NCBI RefSeq assembly: GCF_038002345.1
Contig: NZ_JBBOCJ010000001.1
Location: 3,720,001 to 3,784,000 of the forward strand
Direction: 5' to 3'
DNA length: 64,000 nt
From: Paenibacillus sp. FSL M7-0420
Lineage (GTDB): Bacteria; Bacillota; Bacilli; Paenibacillales; Paenibacillaceae
The notes beneath the pieces are model-generated. The model did no database searches. It was given only the letters and a program-made list of their open reading frames with translations, and had not been told where the DNA came from. How positions within the stretch are numbered: position 1 is the stretch's first letter; every line of letters starts with the position of its first letter. Positions 53,574-62,790 of the stretch are shown here, piece by piece. A program made the translations under genes and the position numbers.

Positions 53574-55391
53574 TCACCTCTTTATATAGTCCAGCATGGA
53601 TAGACATTCTTCCGTCAGCTCTTCCCCGTCAATAATGAGGTCTCCCAAACTGTCCATTGCCAGCTCATTAATCTCATCGTAGAGCAGCTCTGCCATCGTT
53701 CCTGCTCCCGCAGCCAGCCGCTGCACCTTCGCAGAACCGTCCTGCTCGGCCAGCGTCAGCACGGCCTCCCGTTGCAGCGGAGTCAGCTCCGAAGCGAACA
53801 GTATCCAGTGGTCTGCTTCGCTATCAGCGGCAGGAGGCTGGGAAGCGGTAAGCTTCTGTCCGGCAGACGGCTGGTTCCCTGGAGGCTCTTCATGGCCCCG
53901 CTCGATCCGCTCACCACCAGCCATCCGGCCCGCTTGCTCTTCAGCTTTTGCAGAACTATCGGAATCACTTTCTCCAGCGCTATTCACATCGATTGTCCTA
54001 ACTTTCCCAGCCGCGTTCGCATCACTTTTCTCGCCCGCTGATCCGGTACTTCCATGTGCTTCTGCATCACTCTTCACATCTGCTGATCCCGCTCTCCCAG
54101 GCACGTCCGCATTACTTCCGATACCAGACAATCCGGCTTCTCCATGTGCTTCTTCCGACTCAATTCCCCACTCCGCAACATCTTCATGACCCGTCCCCCC
54201 GGTGTCTTCCACCGTAAGCAAGGAACGCACCACCTCGGAGTCGCTTGCCAGCTGCTCCAGCTTCTGCTGGTCAATGACCACTGCCGGTCCCTTCTCTTCC
54301 TGCTCCGCCTTGCGGAATTCACGCTCCAGGAACCGGGTGACGAGATCATCCATATCGGCATCGACCCTGACATCCTTCAGTCTTCCCCGGTAGCCCATCA
54401 GCGCCCGCAGCTTATTCTCGGTCAGCCGGAACAGCCGGGTAATCAGACTGCGCAGCGGCGGGGACTTGCTGACCCGGATAACAGGCACAAGAACAGAATA
54501 GCCATACAGGGAGATATCGTATACCGCGCTGCGGAACAAATAACGCTCACGGACGACAGGCGGGGCGGGCGGAAACATCGTGATCAGATTCGAACCGTGC
54601 TTCCGCGCGACATAAGCATCAATTAGGGCTACAACCTGGGGAATATAACGATCCGCAGCGATTTTACCCTCGCCGGTATAGAATTTCGACTTGCTGATAT
54701 CATAGTCCGACATCACACTCAGCACCTCGATCCTAAGCTGCTCCGGGGCAGCCGACAGGCAGCGGACCAATTCAAGCTCAGCCAGATCCCCGGCTAGACC
54801 GCGCGAACGGGCTACAATCTCCGAGAGCGGGATATCCAGCTTATGGACAAAAGAGAAATCCGCAATCCACCCGCCAAGGTACTGATCCAGACGTTTGTAA
54901 CTATCACGGTAGGCCTCCCACAGCAGACTGAGCTGACGGCAGCCCTCCTGAGGCTCGTCCCAGCCCACACCGTTAATCAACTCATAGATATGCAGGAAGA
55001 TGTATGAGAGATCGGTCTTCGGGTATCTCCCCTGCCGGACTTCATCCCGCCAAAAGAAATACCATCTGCTCTGCGCGCCGGTCATATGCCCGTAGGTGGG
55101 CCAATAGCTTTTGAACGGGACGAACAGCGCCGCAGGCTCCTTATGTTCTACAAGCTCACGTGCACGCTGGACGAACTCGCTCTCTGTAGTGGTTACCGGC
55201 TCCACACTCTCTTCCATATCCCAGAGCTTAAGCTGGACTGTATCGTAACCGGACGTTGTCTTCTTAACCGGCTCTGACTTAGGCTTCCGGCTGCCTTCAT
55301 CTACAGTACCGCGCGGCGGAATCGCCACATTCTGCTCCGTACTCTCCCAGACCAGCTCCGAGAAATGCAGGCCCTGCCTGTCTTTAGCCAT
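53574..55391 (-). CDS. TerB-N/TerB-C domain protein with a low-complexity insert
   Basis: A 605-residue protein. The TerB-N domain is at ~90-300, with YGHMTGAQSRWYFFWRDEV and LSYIFLHIYELIN. A second helical domain is at ~300-400, then a ~120-residue hydrophilic, loosely repetitive Ser/Ala/Asp/Gly insert (SAGEKSDANAAGK-type units), and TerB-C at ~515-605 (TPLQREAVLTLAEQDG). TerB-N/TerB-C proteins were predicted by comparative genomics to act in nucleic-acid-related stress or defence. First gene of the operon; partners are a BrxD-like ATPase and an Lhr-like helicase. Confidence 0.8.
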   Translation of the reverse strand: MAKDRQGLHFSELVWESTEQNVAIPPRGTVDEGSRKPKSEPVKKTTSGYDTVQLKLWDMEESVEPVTTTESEFVQRARELVEHKEPAALFVPFKSYWPTYGHMTGAQSRWYFFWRDEVRQGRYPKTDLSYIFLHIYELINGVGWDEPQEGCRQLSLLWEAYRDSYKRLDQYLGGWIADFSFVHKLDIPLSEIVARSRGLAGDLAELELVRCLSAAPEQLRIEVLSVMSDYDISKSKFYTGEGKIAADRYIPQVVALIDAYVARKHGSNLITMFPPAPPVVRERYLFRSAVYDISLYGYSVLVPVIRVSKSPPLRSLITRLFRLTENKLRALMGYRGRLKDVRVDADMDDLVTRFLEREFRKAEQEEKGPAVVIDQQKLEQLASDSEVVRSLLTVEDTGGTGHEDVAEWGIESEEAHGEAGLSGIGSNADVPGRAGSADVKSDAEAHGSTGSAGEKSDANAAGKVRTIDVNSAGESDSDSSAKAEEQAGRMAGGERIERGHEEPPGNQPSAGQKLTASQPPAADSEADHWILFASELTPLQREAVLTLAEQDGSAKVQRLAAGAGTMAELLYDEINELAMDSLGDLIIDGEELTEECLSMLDYIKR

Positions 55392-55521
55392 GCTTCATCG
55401 CCCCACCCGTATGTCTTGGTAATTCTCACATTATATCATATACCCTATGCAGCGGATGCAGCCGTTCCAGTCATGTGCAGGAGCAGTTAATGAGGCTACT
55501 TTCACTCTCCACCCGCTGTGC

Positions 55522-55700
55522 CGGACTGAGAATCCGTTATTCTGAACAAATCCGGCAAATGCGAAGCCAAGCGGACTCAGAATCCCTTAATTAGACAATA
55601 TCGTCTCATTTCAGGGCCGAATAACCCAAATAAGCGCTTCTCAGTCCGCTCGGGCCTCATAAAGTAGCTTTTTGAAGAAATAACTGATTCTCAGTCCGCA
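55522..55700. repeat. Four copies of a GCGGACTGAGAATC motif, two in each orientation
   Basis: In the 575-base gap between the TerB gene and the next regulator, the motif CGGACTGAGAATC occurs directly at 55522 and, with one change, at 55572. It occurs inverted at 55634-55650 and 55684-55700 (TCTCAGTCCGC). Pairing of direct and inverted copies could form large stems. A spurious minus-strand ORF (55657-55923) ends in one copy. Otherwise I see nothing recognisable in this gap. Confidence 0.6.
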
Positions 55701-55966
55701 TAACCGCTAAAATATCCAAACCGCTAAATATCCGAAGTGCCTGTCTATGTAGTCGCACAATAGCACAGTAGGCAGGAATACACCCGCCGCCCGCGTCCCT
55801 CCATAAATCAATAAAAAGACCTTGAGAGACTAACTCCTCAAGATCTTGGATGAGAGCGTCTGTCACCGCACCGCAACTTGATGTAACCTGCCGGGCAATG
55901 AGAACGTTCGTTTGTGTCTCCATAAGAATATACTATACTCACCCTGCGGGCTGCAATAGCGGAGAA

Positions 55967-57586
55967 TTACCCCTTCAAATAATCACTCGGGCTGCGCCCG
56001 GTAATCATCTTGAACACCTGACTGAAATAGGCGGGGTTGTTGAAGCCGACCATTTCACTGATCTCATACACCATATGCTGGCCGGATTGCAGGAATTCGA
56101 TGGCCCGTTCCACCCTGTACTGGTTCAGGTAGCTGACGAAATTCTCACCGCTGATCCGTTTGAACAGCTGGCTGAGATATTTCGGATGCACATGCAGCTC
56201 CTGCGCGAGGCCCATGAAGCTGATCTCCTGGGTATAGTGGGCTTCCACATAGCTTTTGACGCTCTCTACCAGACGGTTCTTCTTGACATTCATCTCGGTG
56301 AACGCTGCGGTCAGGAAGGCCGGAATCATCTGCCCCATCCACTCCGTCAAGCTTCTCCAGGTATAGTATCCCGTTACCGCCTGCAGGAATTCGGACATGC
56401 TCATAGGAGGAGTGCGGCCCGGGCAGCAGGCATTCCAGTAATACATCAGCGTAGTGAACAGCCCGACACACACCGTCTGTATGTCCTGAATATTATTCTG
56501 ATCCTCCTGCCGGAGCCTGCCGAAGATGATCTCCCAGGTCTCCCATACTTTTGAGGAATCCCTGCACAGCAGCACCTCATTCCACTCTTGGAGCAGCCGG
56601 GAATAGTCCTCCAGCGTCCACGGGTTGGTGCTTTTGCACGGCTCATAGGCGTAGATGGGACTGGTCTCCTGAAACTCCGCAGAAGCAAGCGCCTCTCTGC
56701 TCTCCAGATAAGAATCGATCAGTTCATGGATGGCAGATTTGACCGAACCAATGCCGGCATAGGCCTGAAGCTGAATGTAATTCCGGATCTTATCCATCGT
56801 CTCCTGCACTACTTCCTTCAGAACGGGGATTGGCTCTCCCTCCTCACGGTCCAGCAGCAGCACCACCAGCAGATCGTCGGAATAGTCCAGCACATGACCC
56901 TGCACAGAGGGATGTCCGGCAAGCTTGTGCTGGAGTGTCTCCCGGCAGATATTACCCGCTCCGAAGCGCAGCAGCTGCCATTCTCGCTCCTTCAGCTTAT
57001 GCAGCGGCGAAGGCCGGTTCAGCTGGATGCTGGCCGCCGCCAGCCGCTGCGGGCGGGTAATCTGCAGATATCCGAGCCGCTCCTCGGAGCATTCCTCTGC
57101 ACTGTAGCGTGTGGTCAACAGCTCCATTAGCAGGCGTTCCCGCAGAAAAGGAAGCGTGCGGCCGATTTCCTGCTGGTAACGCTCCTCCAGCCGCTTCTTC
57201 TGCTCTCCGGCCTCCAGATCCAGCAGCACAGCGCGAAGCACTGCTTCGATCTCGTCTACCCGGGCCGGCTTCAGCAGGAAATGGCTGACGCCCCAGCGCA
57301 TCGCCTGCCGGGCATTCTCGAATTCCTCGTAGCCGCTCAGGATAATAACCGGCAGCTCCGGGGCCAGCTCCCTTAGCGCCTCTGTAAGCTCCAGCCCGCC
57401 CATGCCCGGCATATAGACATCGGTCATCACCAGGTCGGGGGAGAGCCTGCGGAACAGCTCCAGCGCTTCATGGCCGTTGACCGCTGTTCCAGCCAGAGTC
57501 AGGCCCAGCTTCTCCCAGGCCACATGTCTCGTAAGGGCTTTCAGAATATGCGGGTCGTCATCCACCAGCAGTATAGAGCGGCTCAT
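55967..57586 (-). CDS. YesN-type response regulator with AraC output (locus B)
   Basis: A 539-residue regulator: receiver with LLVDDDPH, Asp56 (VMTDVYMPGMGG), switch Lys in FLLKPAR; a ~280-residue middle region; AraC-type helix-turn-helix (LAQELHVHPKYLSQLFKRI, and ISEMVGFNNPAYFSQVF). Longer than its locus A counterpart by ~140 residues, in the middle region. Overlaps the kinase gene by 4 bases. Confidence 0.9.
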   Translation of the reverse strand: MSRSILLVDDDPHILKALTRHVAWEKLGLTLAGTAVNGHEALELFRRLSPDLVMTDVYMPGMGGLELTEALRELAPELPVIILSGYEEFENARQAMRWGVSHFLLKPARVDEIEAVLRAVLLDLEAGEQKKRLEERYQQEIGRTLPFLRERLLMELLTTRYSAEECSEERLGYLQITRPQRLAAASIQLNRPSPLHKLKEREWQLLRFGAGNICRETLQHKLAGHPSVQGHVLDYSDDLLVVLLLDREEGEPIPVLKEVVQETMDKIRNYIQLQAYAGIGSVKSAIHELIDSYLESREALASAEFQETSPIYAYEPCKSTNPWTLEDYSRLLQEWNEVLLCRDSSKVWETWEIIFGRLRQEDQNNIQDIQTVCVGLFTTLMYYWNACCPGRTPPMSMSEFLQAVTGYYTWRSLTEWMGQMIPAFLTAAFTEMNVKKNRLVESVKSYVEAHYTQEISFMGLAQELHVHPKYLSQLFKRISGENFVSYLNQYRVERAIEFLQSGQHMVYEISEMVGFNNPAYFSQVFKMITGRSPSDYLKG

Positions 57587-59406
57587 ATCTGATCGCGCAG
57601 CAGCCGCTCCAGCTGCTCCTCCGTCTCAATGACTGGCAGCGTAATCATAGCCGCAACCCCTCTCTCCGGCCGGTTGGCCAAGTATAATCCGTACGGTTCC
57701 CCGCAGTACAGCTGAATCCGGCTCATCACATTCCGGGTGCCGATGCCGCTCACCTGCTCCATCGACCAGCCTTCAGCCAAGCCCCGGCCGTTATCCAGCA
57801 GCATAATTTGCAAGTAAGGCTGGCTTCCCGGCGTCTTAATCTCCCGCACCTCCAGATGAATCTGCAAAGGGCTGGAGCCAGGCTCCCGGCTGCCATGGAT
57901 AATTGAATTCTCAATCAGCGGCTGAAGAATCACCTTCGGAATGAAATAACTCCGGACCGCCGGGTCCGCAATCGACTCCGTATACTCAATGGCAATCGGC
58001 AGCCGTTCCTGCTGGATGCTCACATAGCACCGCGCATGCTCCAGCTCGTCGCGCAGACGAATGAGCATTCTGCCGCCGCTCAGGCCGATGCGCAGCATTT
58101 TGCCAAGCTGGGTGATCATGTAGCTGATATCCTGGGCGTCGTAATCCATCGCCTTCCAGTGAATCATATCCAGTGTATTGTACAGGAAATGCGGCTTGAT
58201 CTGGGCCTCCAGCAGCCCTGCCTGCGCCTCCCGCTTCGCGGCGCTTGCTTCCCGCTCACTCTGCACCAGCTCCTGCAGCCGGTTCACCATGTGGTTGAAG
58301 CCGTAAGACATCTGCGTGTATTCCTCTGTCAGCGACTCACTCATACTGGCCCGGAAATCTCCGCGCTCCAGCTTCCGCATCTCCTGAATCAGCCTGCGTA
58401 CCGGACGGATCATATTCCGGATGAAGAAGTACGCCAGCAGCGCCGACAGGAGCAGGCAGAGCAGTCCGATCCCGATCACCTGCCTGTCCGCCTTACGAAC
58501 CTCCTGCAGCAGCTCACGCGTAGGGATGACCTGAACTAACCGCCAGGAGATGGTGCTCGGTTTGGAGAACAGGACGAGATAGGACTGGCCGTCCTTGTTC
58601 AGCAGCTCATAGCCTTCATTGCCCTCATACGTATGCTGGTAGAGCCAGTCCGCATCCAGTACAGTTTTGCCGGCAGAGCCTTCCTCCTTGTTCACCAGCA
58701 GCAGCAGATTGCCGCTTGTATCCACCAGATGAATCTGGCCGTCCAGCACAGCCGGAATATCCTTGAACTGCTTCAGGATATCGTCTGCGGACAGCCGGAT
58801 ATAGAGGTAGCCGATCGTTTTTCCTTCATTGCCGAACAGATGCTGAATATGGCCGATCAGATAAGGCTCGTCATCGCCGCCGCTGCCCTCCAGGGGAACC
58901 CAGAGTGAATCCGCCTGCTTCAGCCGGGGATACCAGCTCTCGTTCTTAATCGAAGAGACCGGAAAGACAAGATCCGTCGAGCTTTGCGCCACCCCGCTGA
59001 ACAAATCACTGTAAATCTCAATCGAGCTTACCCCTTCGTTCAGCACCAGCGAATGCTGGAGAATCTCCGTAATTTCCCGCCTTCTGGAGATCATCTGATA
59101 CTTGGAGGCAGGCGTAGTCTCCAGCCCCTCAATCACGCTCTTGTTCGCTGCAATGGAGTAGGCGGTGCCCGACACATTGGTCATGAAGTCGAAGCCGCGC
59201 TTCGTGCTCTCATTCAGCAGTGCAAGCCTGGTCGTGCTGATCTCCCTGAAGGTTACGTCCGAGAAGGTCCGGTACGCCAGCAGGACAATGAACCCGAGAA
59301 AAATCAGATTGAACGTAATAATACTGGCCGCCATCAGCGTGGAGAGCTTGCTCCGCCTGATCCGCAGCAGCCAGGTGCCGAGCATTCTTTTTTGCATCTG
59401 CCCCAT
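57583..59406 (-). CDS. YesM-type sensor histidine kinase (locus B)
   Basis: A 607-residue membrane kinase with two membrane helices (~25-48 and ~305-330) around an extracellular sensor, HAMP, the phospho-acceptor region IKPHFLYNTLDMIHW, and an ATPase with LIENSIIHGSREP and DNGRGL. It has the same domain order as the locus A kinase. Located between the permease genes and its regulator; likely senses the transported solute. Confidence 0.9.
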   Translation of the reverse strand: MGQMQKRMLGTWLLRIRRSKLSTLMAASIITFNLIFLGFIVLLAYRTFSDVTFREISTTRLALLNESTKRGFDFMTNVSGTAYSIAANKSVIEGLETTPASKYQMISRRREITEILQHSLVLNEGVSSIEIYSDLFSGVAQSSTDLVFPVSSIKNESWYPRLKQADSLWVPLEGSGGDDEPYLIGHIQHLFGNEGKTIGYLYIRLSADDILKQFKDIPAVLDGQIHLVDTSGNLLLLVNKEEGSAGKTVLDADWLYQHTYEGNEGYELLNKDGQSYLVLFSKPSTISWRLVQVIPTRELLQEVRKADRQVIGIGLLCLLLSALLAYFFIRNMIRPVRRLIQEMRKLERGDFRASMSESLTEEYTQMSYGFNHMVNRLQELVQSEREASAAKREAQAGLLEAQIKPHFLYNTLDMIHWKAMDYDAQDISYMITQLGKMLRIGLSGGRMLIRLRDELEHARCYVSIQQERLPIAIEYTESIADPAVRSYFIPKVILQPLIENSIIHGSREPGSSPLQIHLEVREIKTPGSQPYLQIMLLDNGRGLAEGWSMEQVSGIGTRNVMSRIQLYCGEPYGLYLANRPERGVAAMITLPVIETEEQLERLLRDQI

Positions 59407-59427
59407 CCCTATGCTTTTCCCCAGATT

Positions 59428-60276
59428 CTATCCTTTCAGGCCGGATGTCGCAATTCCTTCCACGAAATACTTTTGCAGCGTGATGAAGAGAATGAAGCAC
59501 GGCACCAGCGACAATACCGACATAGCGAACATCGGTCCCCAATCCGACTGCGAGCTGGAGTCCAGGAACAGCCGCAGCCCGAGCGGCACGGTGTATTTCC
59601 CGATATCGCTAAGGAAGATGAGCTGGCTGAAGAAATCATCCCAGGTCCACATAAAGGTGAAAATCATCGTCGTGATCAGCGCAGGCAGCGCCAGCGGAAT
59701 AATAATCCGGCTGAAGATTTGCACCGGCCCGCAGCCGTCAATCGTTGCCGCTTCGTCCAGCTCCTTCGGCAAGCCGCGGATGAACTGCACCGTCAGGAAG
59801 ATAAAGAAGCCGTCCGTCGCCATCCACTTGGGCAGAATCAGCGGCGCGAAGGTGTTCACCCAGCCCAGGCTGTTGAAGAGGATATAACGCGGGATAAGAG
59901 TCACATGCAGCGGGAGCATAATCGTCATCAGCATCAGCGCGAAGCCCAGTGCCTTGAACCGGAAATTCAGCCGCGCGAACGCATAAGCCGCCATGGAGCA
60001 GGTAATCACATTGCCGAGAACGGCCCCCAGAGAGACCAGAGCCGAGTTTTGCAGGAACCGGGCGAAGGAGCTGCCCTGGAAGCCAAACCAGCCGCTTACA
60101 TAATTATGGAAATTCCACTGCCGGGGCCAGAACCAGATTTCCGAGAAAATCATATTCGCCGGCTTAAACGAGCTGCCCACCAGCCACAGCACCGGGTACA
60201 GCATGACAAAGGCGATCAGACAGATGATGAAGTGCTTGAGCCAAATGGCACTTTTCGAAGCGCTGCCTGTATCCAT
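59428..60276 (-). CDS. Sugar ABC permease, MalG type (locus B)
   Basis: A 282-residue six-helix permease with the CUT1 coupling loop LDEAATIDGCGPVQIFSRI. Begins 3 bases after the MalF-type stop. No ATPase gene in the locus. Confidence 0.9.
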   Translation of the reverse strand: MDTGSASKSAIWLKHFIICLIAFVMLYPVLWLVGSSFKPANMIFSEIWFWPRQWNFHNYVSGWFGFQGSSFARFLQNSALVSLGAVLGNVITCSMAAYAFARLNFRFKALGFALMLMTIMLPLHVTLIPRYILFNSLGWVNTFAPLILPKWMATDGFFIFLTVQFIRGLPKELDEAATIDGCGPVQIFSRIIIPLALPALITTMIFTFMWTWDDFFSQLIFLSDIGKYTVPLGLRLFLDSSSQSDWGPMFAMSVLSLVPCFILFITLQKYFVEGIATSGLKG

Positions 60277-60279
60277 AGC

Positions 60280-61227
60280 TTATTTCCCCCCATCTTCATA
60301 GTGCACCCACAGCTTGCTGCTGCCGAATAGCAGGAGTGTGAATAGCCCGATCAGCAGCACCAGTACCCAGGCCATCGCCGAGGCATAGCCCATCTGGAAG
60401 AAGGAGAAGCCCTTCTTGTACAGGTACAGGGAATACATCAGGGTGGAATTCACCGGTCCCCCGCTGCCGTTACTGATAATGAACGCTTGGGTGAACGACT
60501 GGAAGGCGGTGATCGTCTGCATGATGACATTGAAAAAGATAACCGGAGACAGCACCGGCAGCGTAATATGCAGAAACTGCCCTACTTTACCTGCACCGTC
60601 CACCGATGAGGCGTCATAATATTCCGGCGGCACCTGCTTCAGCCCGGACAGGAAGATGATCATCGACGAGCCGAATTGCCATACCGACAGCAGGATCAGC
60701 GAATACAGCGAGTATTTGGGATTCGATACCCAGTCAGGCGCCTGTATCCCCGCCATGGCCAATAGCTGATTCAGCAGCCCATCGCCGCCGAGCATCTTAC
60801 GCCACAGCATCGCAATAGCAACACTGCCTCCAAGCAGCGTAGGGATGTAATAGACCGTCCGGTAGATGCCTAAGCCCCGTATCCCTTTGTTAAGAAGCAG
60901 GGCGACCGCCAGGGCAAACATCAGCTTCAGCGGTACCGACACGAATACGAAGATAAATGTCACCTTAAGCGACTGGATAAATAACGGATCTGCAGTGAGC
61001 ATGGTGGTGAAATTATCCAATCCGATCCATCTGGAGCTCTCCAGAATACTGTAATCTGTAAAAGAAAAATAGAGTGAGGCCGCCATCGGCCCCAGGGTCA
61101 GGCACACCAGCCCCAGCAGCCAGGGCGACAGGAACAGGAGGGCAATCCCGTTCTGATTGTAGCGCAGCTTTGTTTTACGCCGCTTCATGCCTGCTGGTCT
61201 ATCTACTGTCATCAGATCTGCACTCAA
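60280..61227 (-). CDS. Sugar ABC permease, MalF type (locus B)
   Basis: A 315-residue six-helix permease with coupling loop YYDASSVDGAGKVGQF. The first codon is a TTG (MSADLMTV), about 12 bases after GAGGAG; the next ATG, five codons in, is possible. It forms a heterodimer with the following permease. Confidence 0.9.
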   Translation of the reverse strand: MSADLMTVDRPAGMKRRKTKLRYNQNGIALLFLSPWLLGLVCLTLGPMAASLYFSFTDYSILESSRWIGLDNFTTMLTADPLFIQSLKVTFIFVFVSVPLKLMFALAVALLLNKGIRGLGIYRTVYYIPTLLGGSVAIAMLWRKMLGGDGLLNQLLAMAGIQAPDWVSNPKYSLYSLILLSVWQFGSSMIIFLSGLKQVPPEYYDASSVDGAGKVGQFLHITLPVLSPVIFFNVIMQTITAFQSFTQAFIISNGSGGPVNSTLMYSLYLYKKGFSFFQMGYASAMAWVLVLLIGLFTLLLFGSSKLWVHYEDGGK

Positions 61228-61249
61228 TGGCTCTCTCGCTCCTCTGTAT

Positions 61250-62593
61250 TTATTTGGCCTTGTCCAGTATGGCGTTAGAACCGGAGATGAACTGCTCGCT
61301 TACCTGCGGAATGCCGGCCTGACCGAAGGAGATCTGCTCGCTGGCGCTCTTGAAGTTCTTATCAATCTCCGAGAAGCCCTGCGGGTAAGGCGGGTCAATA
61401 TCACTGGAATGCTTGGAGACCACATCGATAAAATCAAAGATTAACTGCTCCTCGGCGGTAAGCGACGGCTTCAGCTGCTCCCGCACTGCGGAATTGACCG
61501 GCACTCCCCGTTCAGCCCCCAGAATAGCGGTCCCTTCCGGATCATTGACCATGAAGTCGATCAGCTTCGCCACCTCCTTGGGATACTTGGTCTTGGCATT
61601 CCCGGAGATGAACTGGCCGGGCTTCAGATATTCGCCGATCTTCTGCTCCCCTTCCATATGCGGAATCACCTGCATCTTCAGCTTCTGGCTCTGATCCTTC
61701 AGCACATTCTGATAGGTAATCAGCTGGTTGGACCAGGCGAAATCAAGGGCAGACTGGCCTACGGACAGCGGCCGGGTCTCCAGAGCATTCGTCATAGCGG
61801 CAGTTACTTCTGCCGTCGTAGCGCCGCCGCTGTCCCGCAGCTCCTGCCAGTAATTGAACCATTCATCGATGACCTCCCGGGAGACCCCGAGCTTATTCCC
61901 GGCGAACAGGCCGCTCCCGTTCTGGCGCACGAATACCTCGAAGATGTTCGTCGTGCCCGAAATATCCGGCGTACCATAGTAGCCGTTGCCTTTCTTCTTA
62001 GCGATCGTATTCGCCATCTCCGCAAAATCCTTCCACGTCCATGACTCCTGCGGCTCCGCAATTCCCAGCTCCTGAAGCACGGAAGCATTATAGACAACAC
62101 CTGGAGCATTCACTCCAAGCGTAACGGCGTACAATTTGCCGTCAATGCTTCCTGCCGAGAGCATGCTGCTGTCATGATCTTCCGTCCGCAGCGTTCCATC
62201 CCGGGTATAAGGCGTCAGGTCAAGCAAGGTGCCGCGCTTGGCATAATCGGACAGGAACGCATAGTCCATCTGAATGATATCCGGAGCATTCGAGCCAGCC
62301 ACCTGGGTAGACAGCTTATCGAAATAGCCGTCCCAGCCGGAATATTCCGGCTTAATCGTAATGCCCGGATTCTTCTCCTCGAAGCGCTTGATCATCTTGG
62401 TGGTCAGATCGTGGCGTGTCTGCGAGCCCCACCACGTCATACGCAGCTCAATTGCAGGTGCCGAACCCTCAGTCTTGGAAGAAGCCTTAGCGCCGTCCGG
62501 TGCATTCGATCCGCCGGATGAGCATGCAGCCGTAGTCATCAGCAATATGGAGCTTAGAAGCAGTACAAGTCCTTTGGTCCCCTTGATTGTCAT
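61250..62593 (-). CDS. Extracellular solute-binding lipoprotein, family 1 (locus B)
   Basis: A 447-residue lipoprotein. The start at 62593 is chosen because GAGGAGG lies 6 bases upstream and a lipoprotein signal follows (LLLSSILLMTTAACSSGG, Cys ~24). The mature part has the family-1 fold: ELRMTWWGSQTRHD, then PDIIQMDYAFLSDYA. It delivers a sugar or oligosaccharide to the two permeases. A cre-like site lies 24 bases upstream, so catabolite repression is likely. Confidence 0.9.
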   Translation of the reverse strand: MTIKGTKGLVLLLSSILLMTTAACSSGGSNAPDGAKASSKTEGSAPAIELRMTWWGSQTRHDLTTKMIKRFEEKNPGITIKPEYSGWDGYFDKLSTQVAGSNAPDIIQMDYAFLSDYAKRGTLLDLTPYTRDGTLRTEDHDSSMLSAGSIDGKLYAVTLGVNAPGVVYNASVLQELGIAEPQESWTWKDFAEMANTIAKKKGNGYYGTPDISGTTNIFEVFVRQNGSGLFAGNKLGVSREVIDEWFNYWQELRDSGGATTAEVTAAMTNALETRPLSVGQSALDFAWSNQLITYQNVLKDQSQKLKMQVIPHMEGEQKIGEYLKPGQFISGNAKTKYPKEVAKLIDFMVNDPEGTAILGAERGVPVNSAVREQLKPSLTAEEQLIFDFIDVVSKHSSDIDPPYPQGFSEIDKNFKSASEQISFGQAGIPQVSEQFISGSNAILDKAK

Positions 62594-62616
62594 CTGTTGC
62601 CTCCTCGAATTTGTGA

Positions 62617-62631
62617 AGTAAGCGGTTACAT
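62617..62631 (-). promoter_or_regulatory. Candidate cre (CcpA-binding) site upstream of the locus B binding protein
   Basis: On the minus strand ATGTAACCGCTTACT matches the cre consensus WTGNAANCGNWNNCW at all defined positions. It sits just upstream of the ribosome binding site, where CcpA binding blocks transcription. Confidence 0.65.
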
Positions 62632-62699
62632 TAATGATTATACGGAACGCTCTGCATAGGGTAAATCCAGAAAAGTAAGGGGTTATATCAAATAAGTAA

Positions 62700-62730
62700 G
62701 ACAAAAGCCAGCCGGAATCTTCCGGCTGGC
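62700..62730 (-). terminator. Terminator of the MFS transporter gene
   Basis: Perfect 10-bp stem GCCAGCCGGA/TCCGGCTGGC with a four-base loop, followed on the minus strand by TTTTGTCTT. About 60 bases past the stop codon. Confidence 0.85.
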
Positions 62731-62790
62731 CTGTTAGTCCTGGTTAATCCTGATTAGTTCTGTTAAGTATGAATCTATTCCGTAAGCAGT

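Noticed and set aside
55657..55923. 88-codon minus-strand ORF between the TerB gene and the locus B regulator
   Set aside because: No ribosome binding site, and its 3' part is the repeat motif itself (MRTENQ); more likely a repeat artefact than a gene.
58984..60330. 448-codon plus-strand ORF across the kinase and permease genes
   Set aside because: It spans two convincing minus-strand genes and gives a low-complexity Arg/His/Gln-rich product; a shadow of GC-rich codons.
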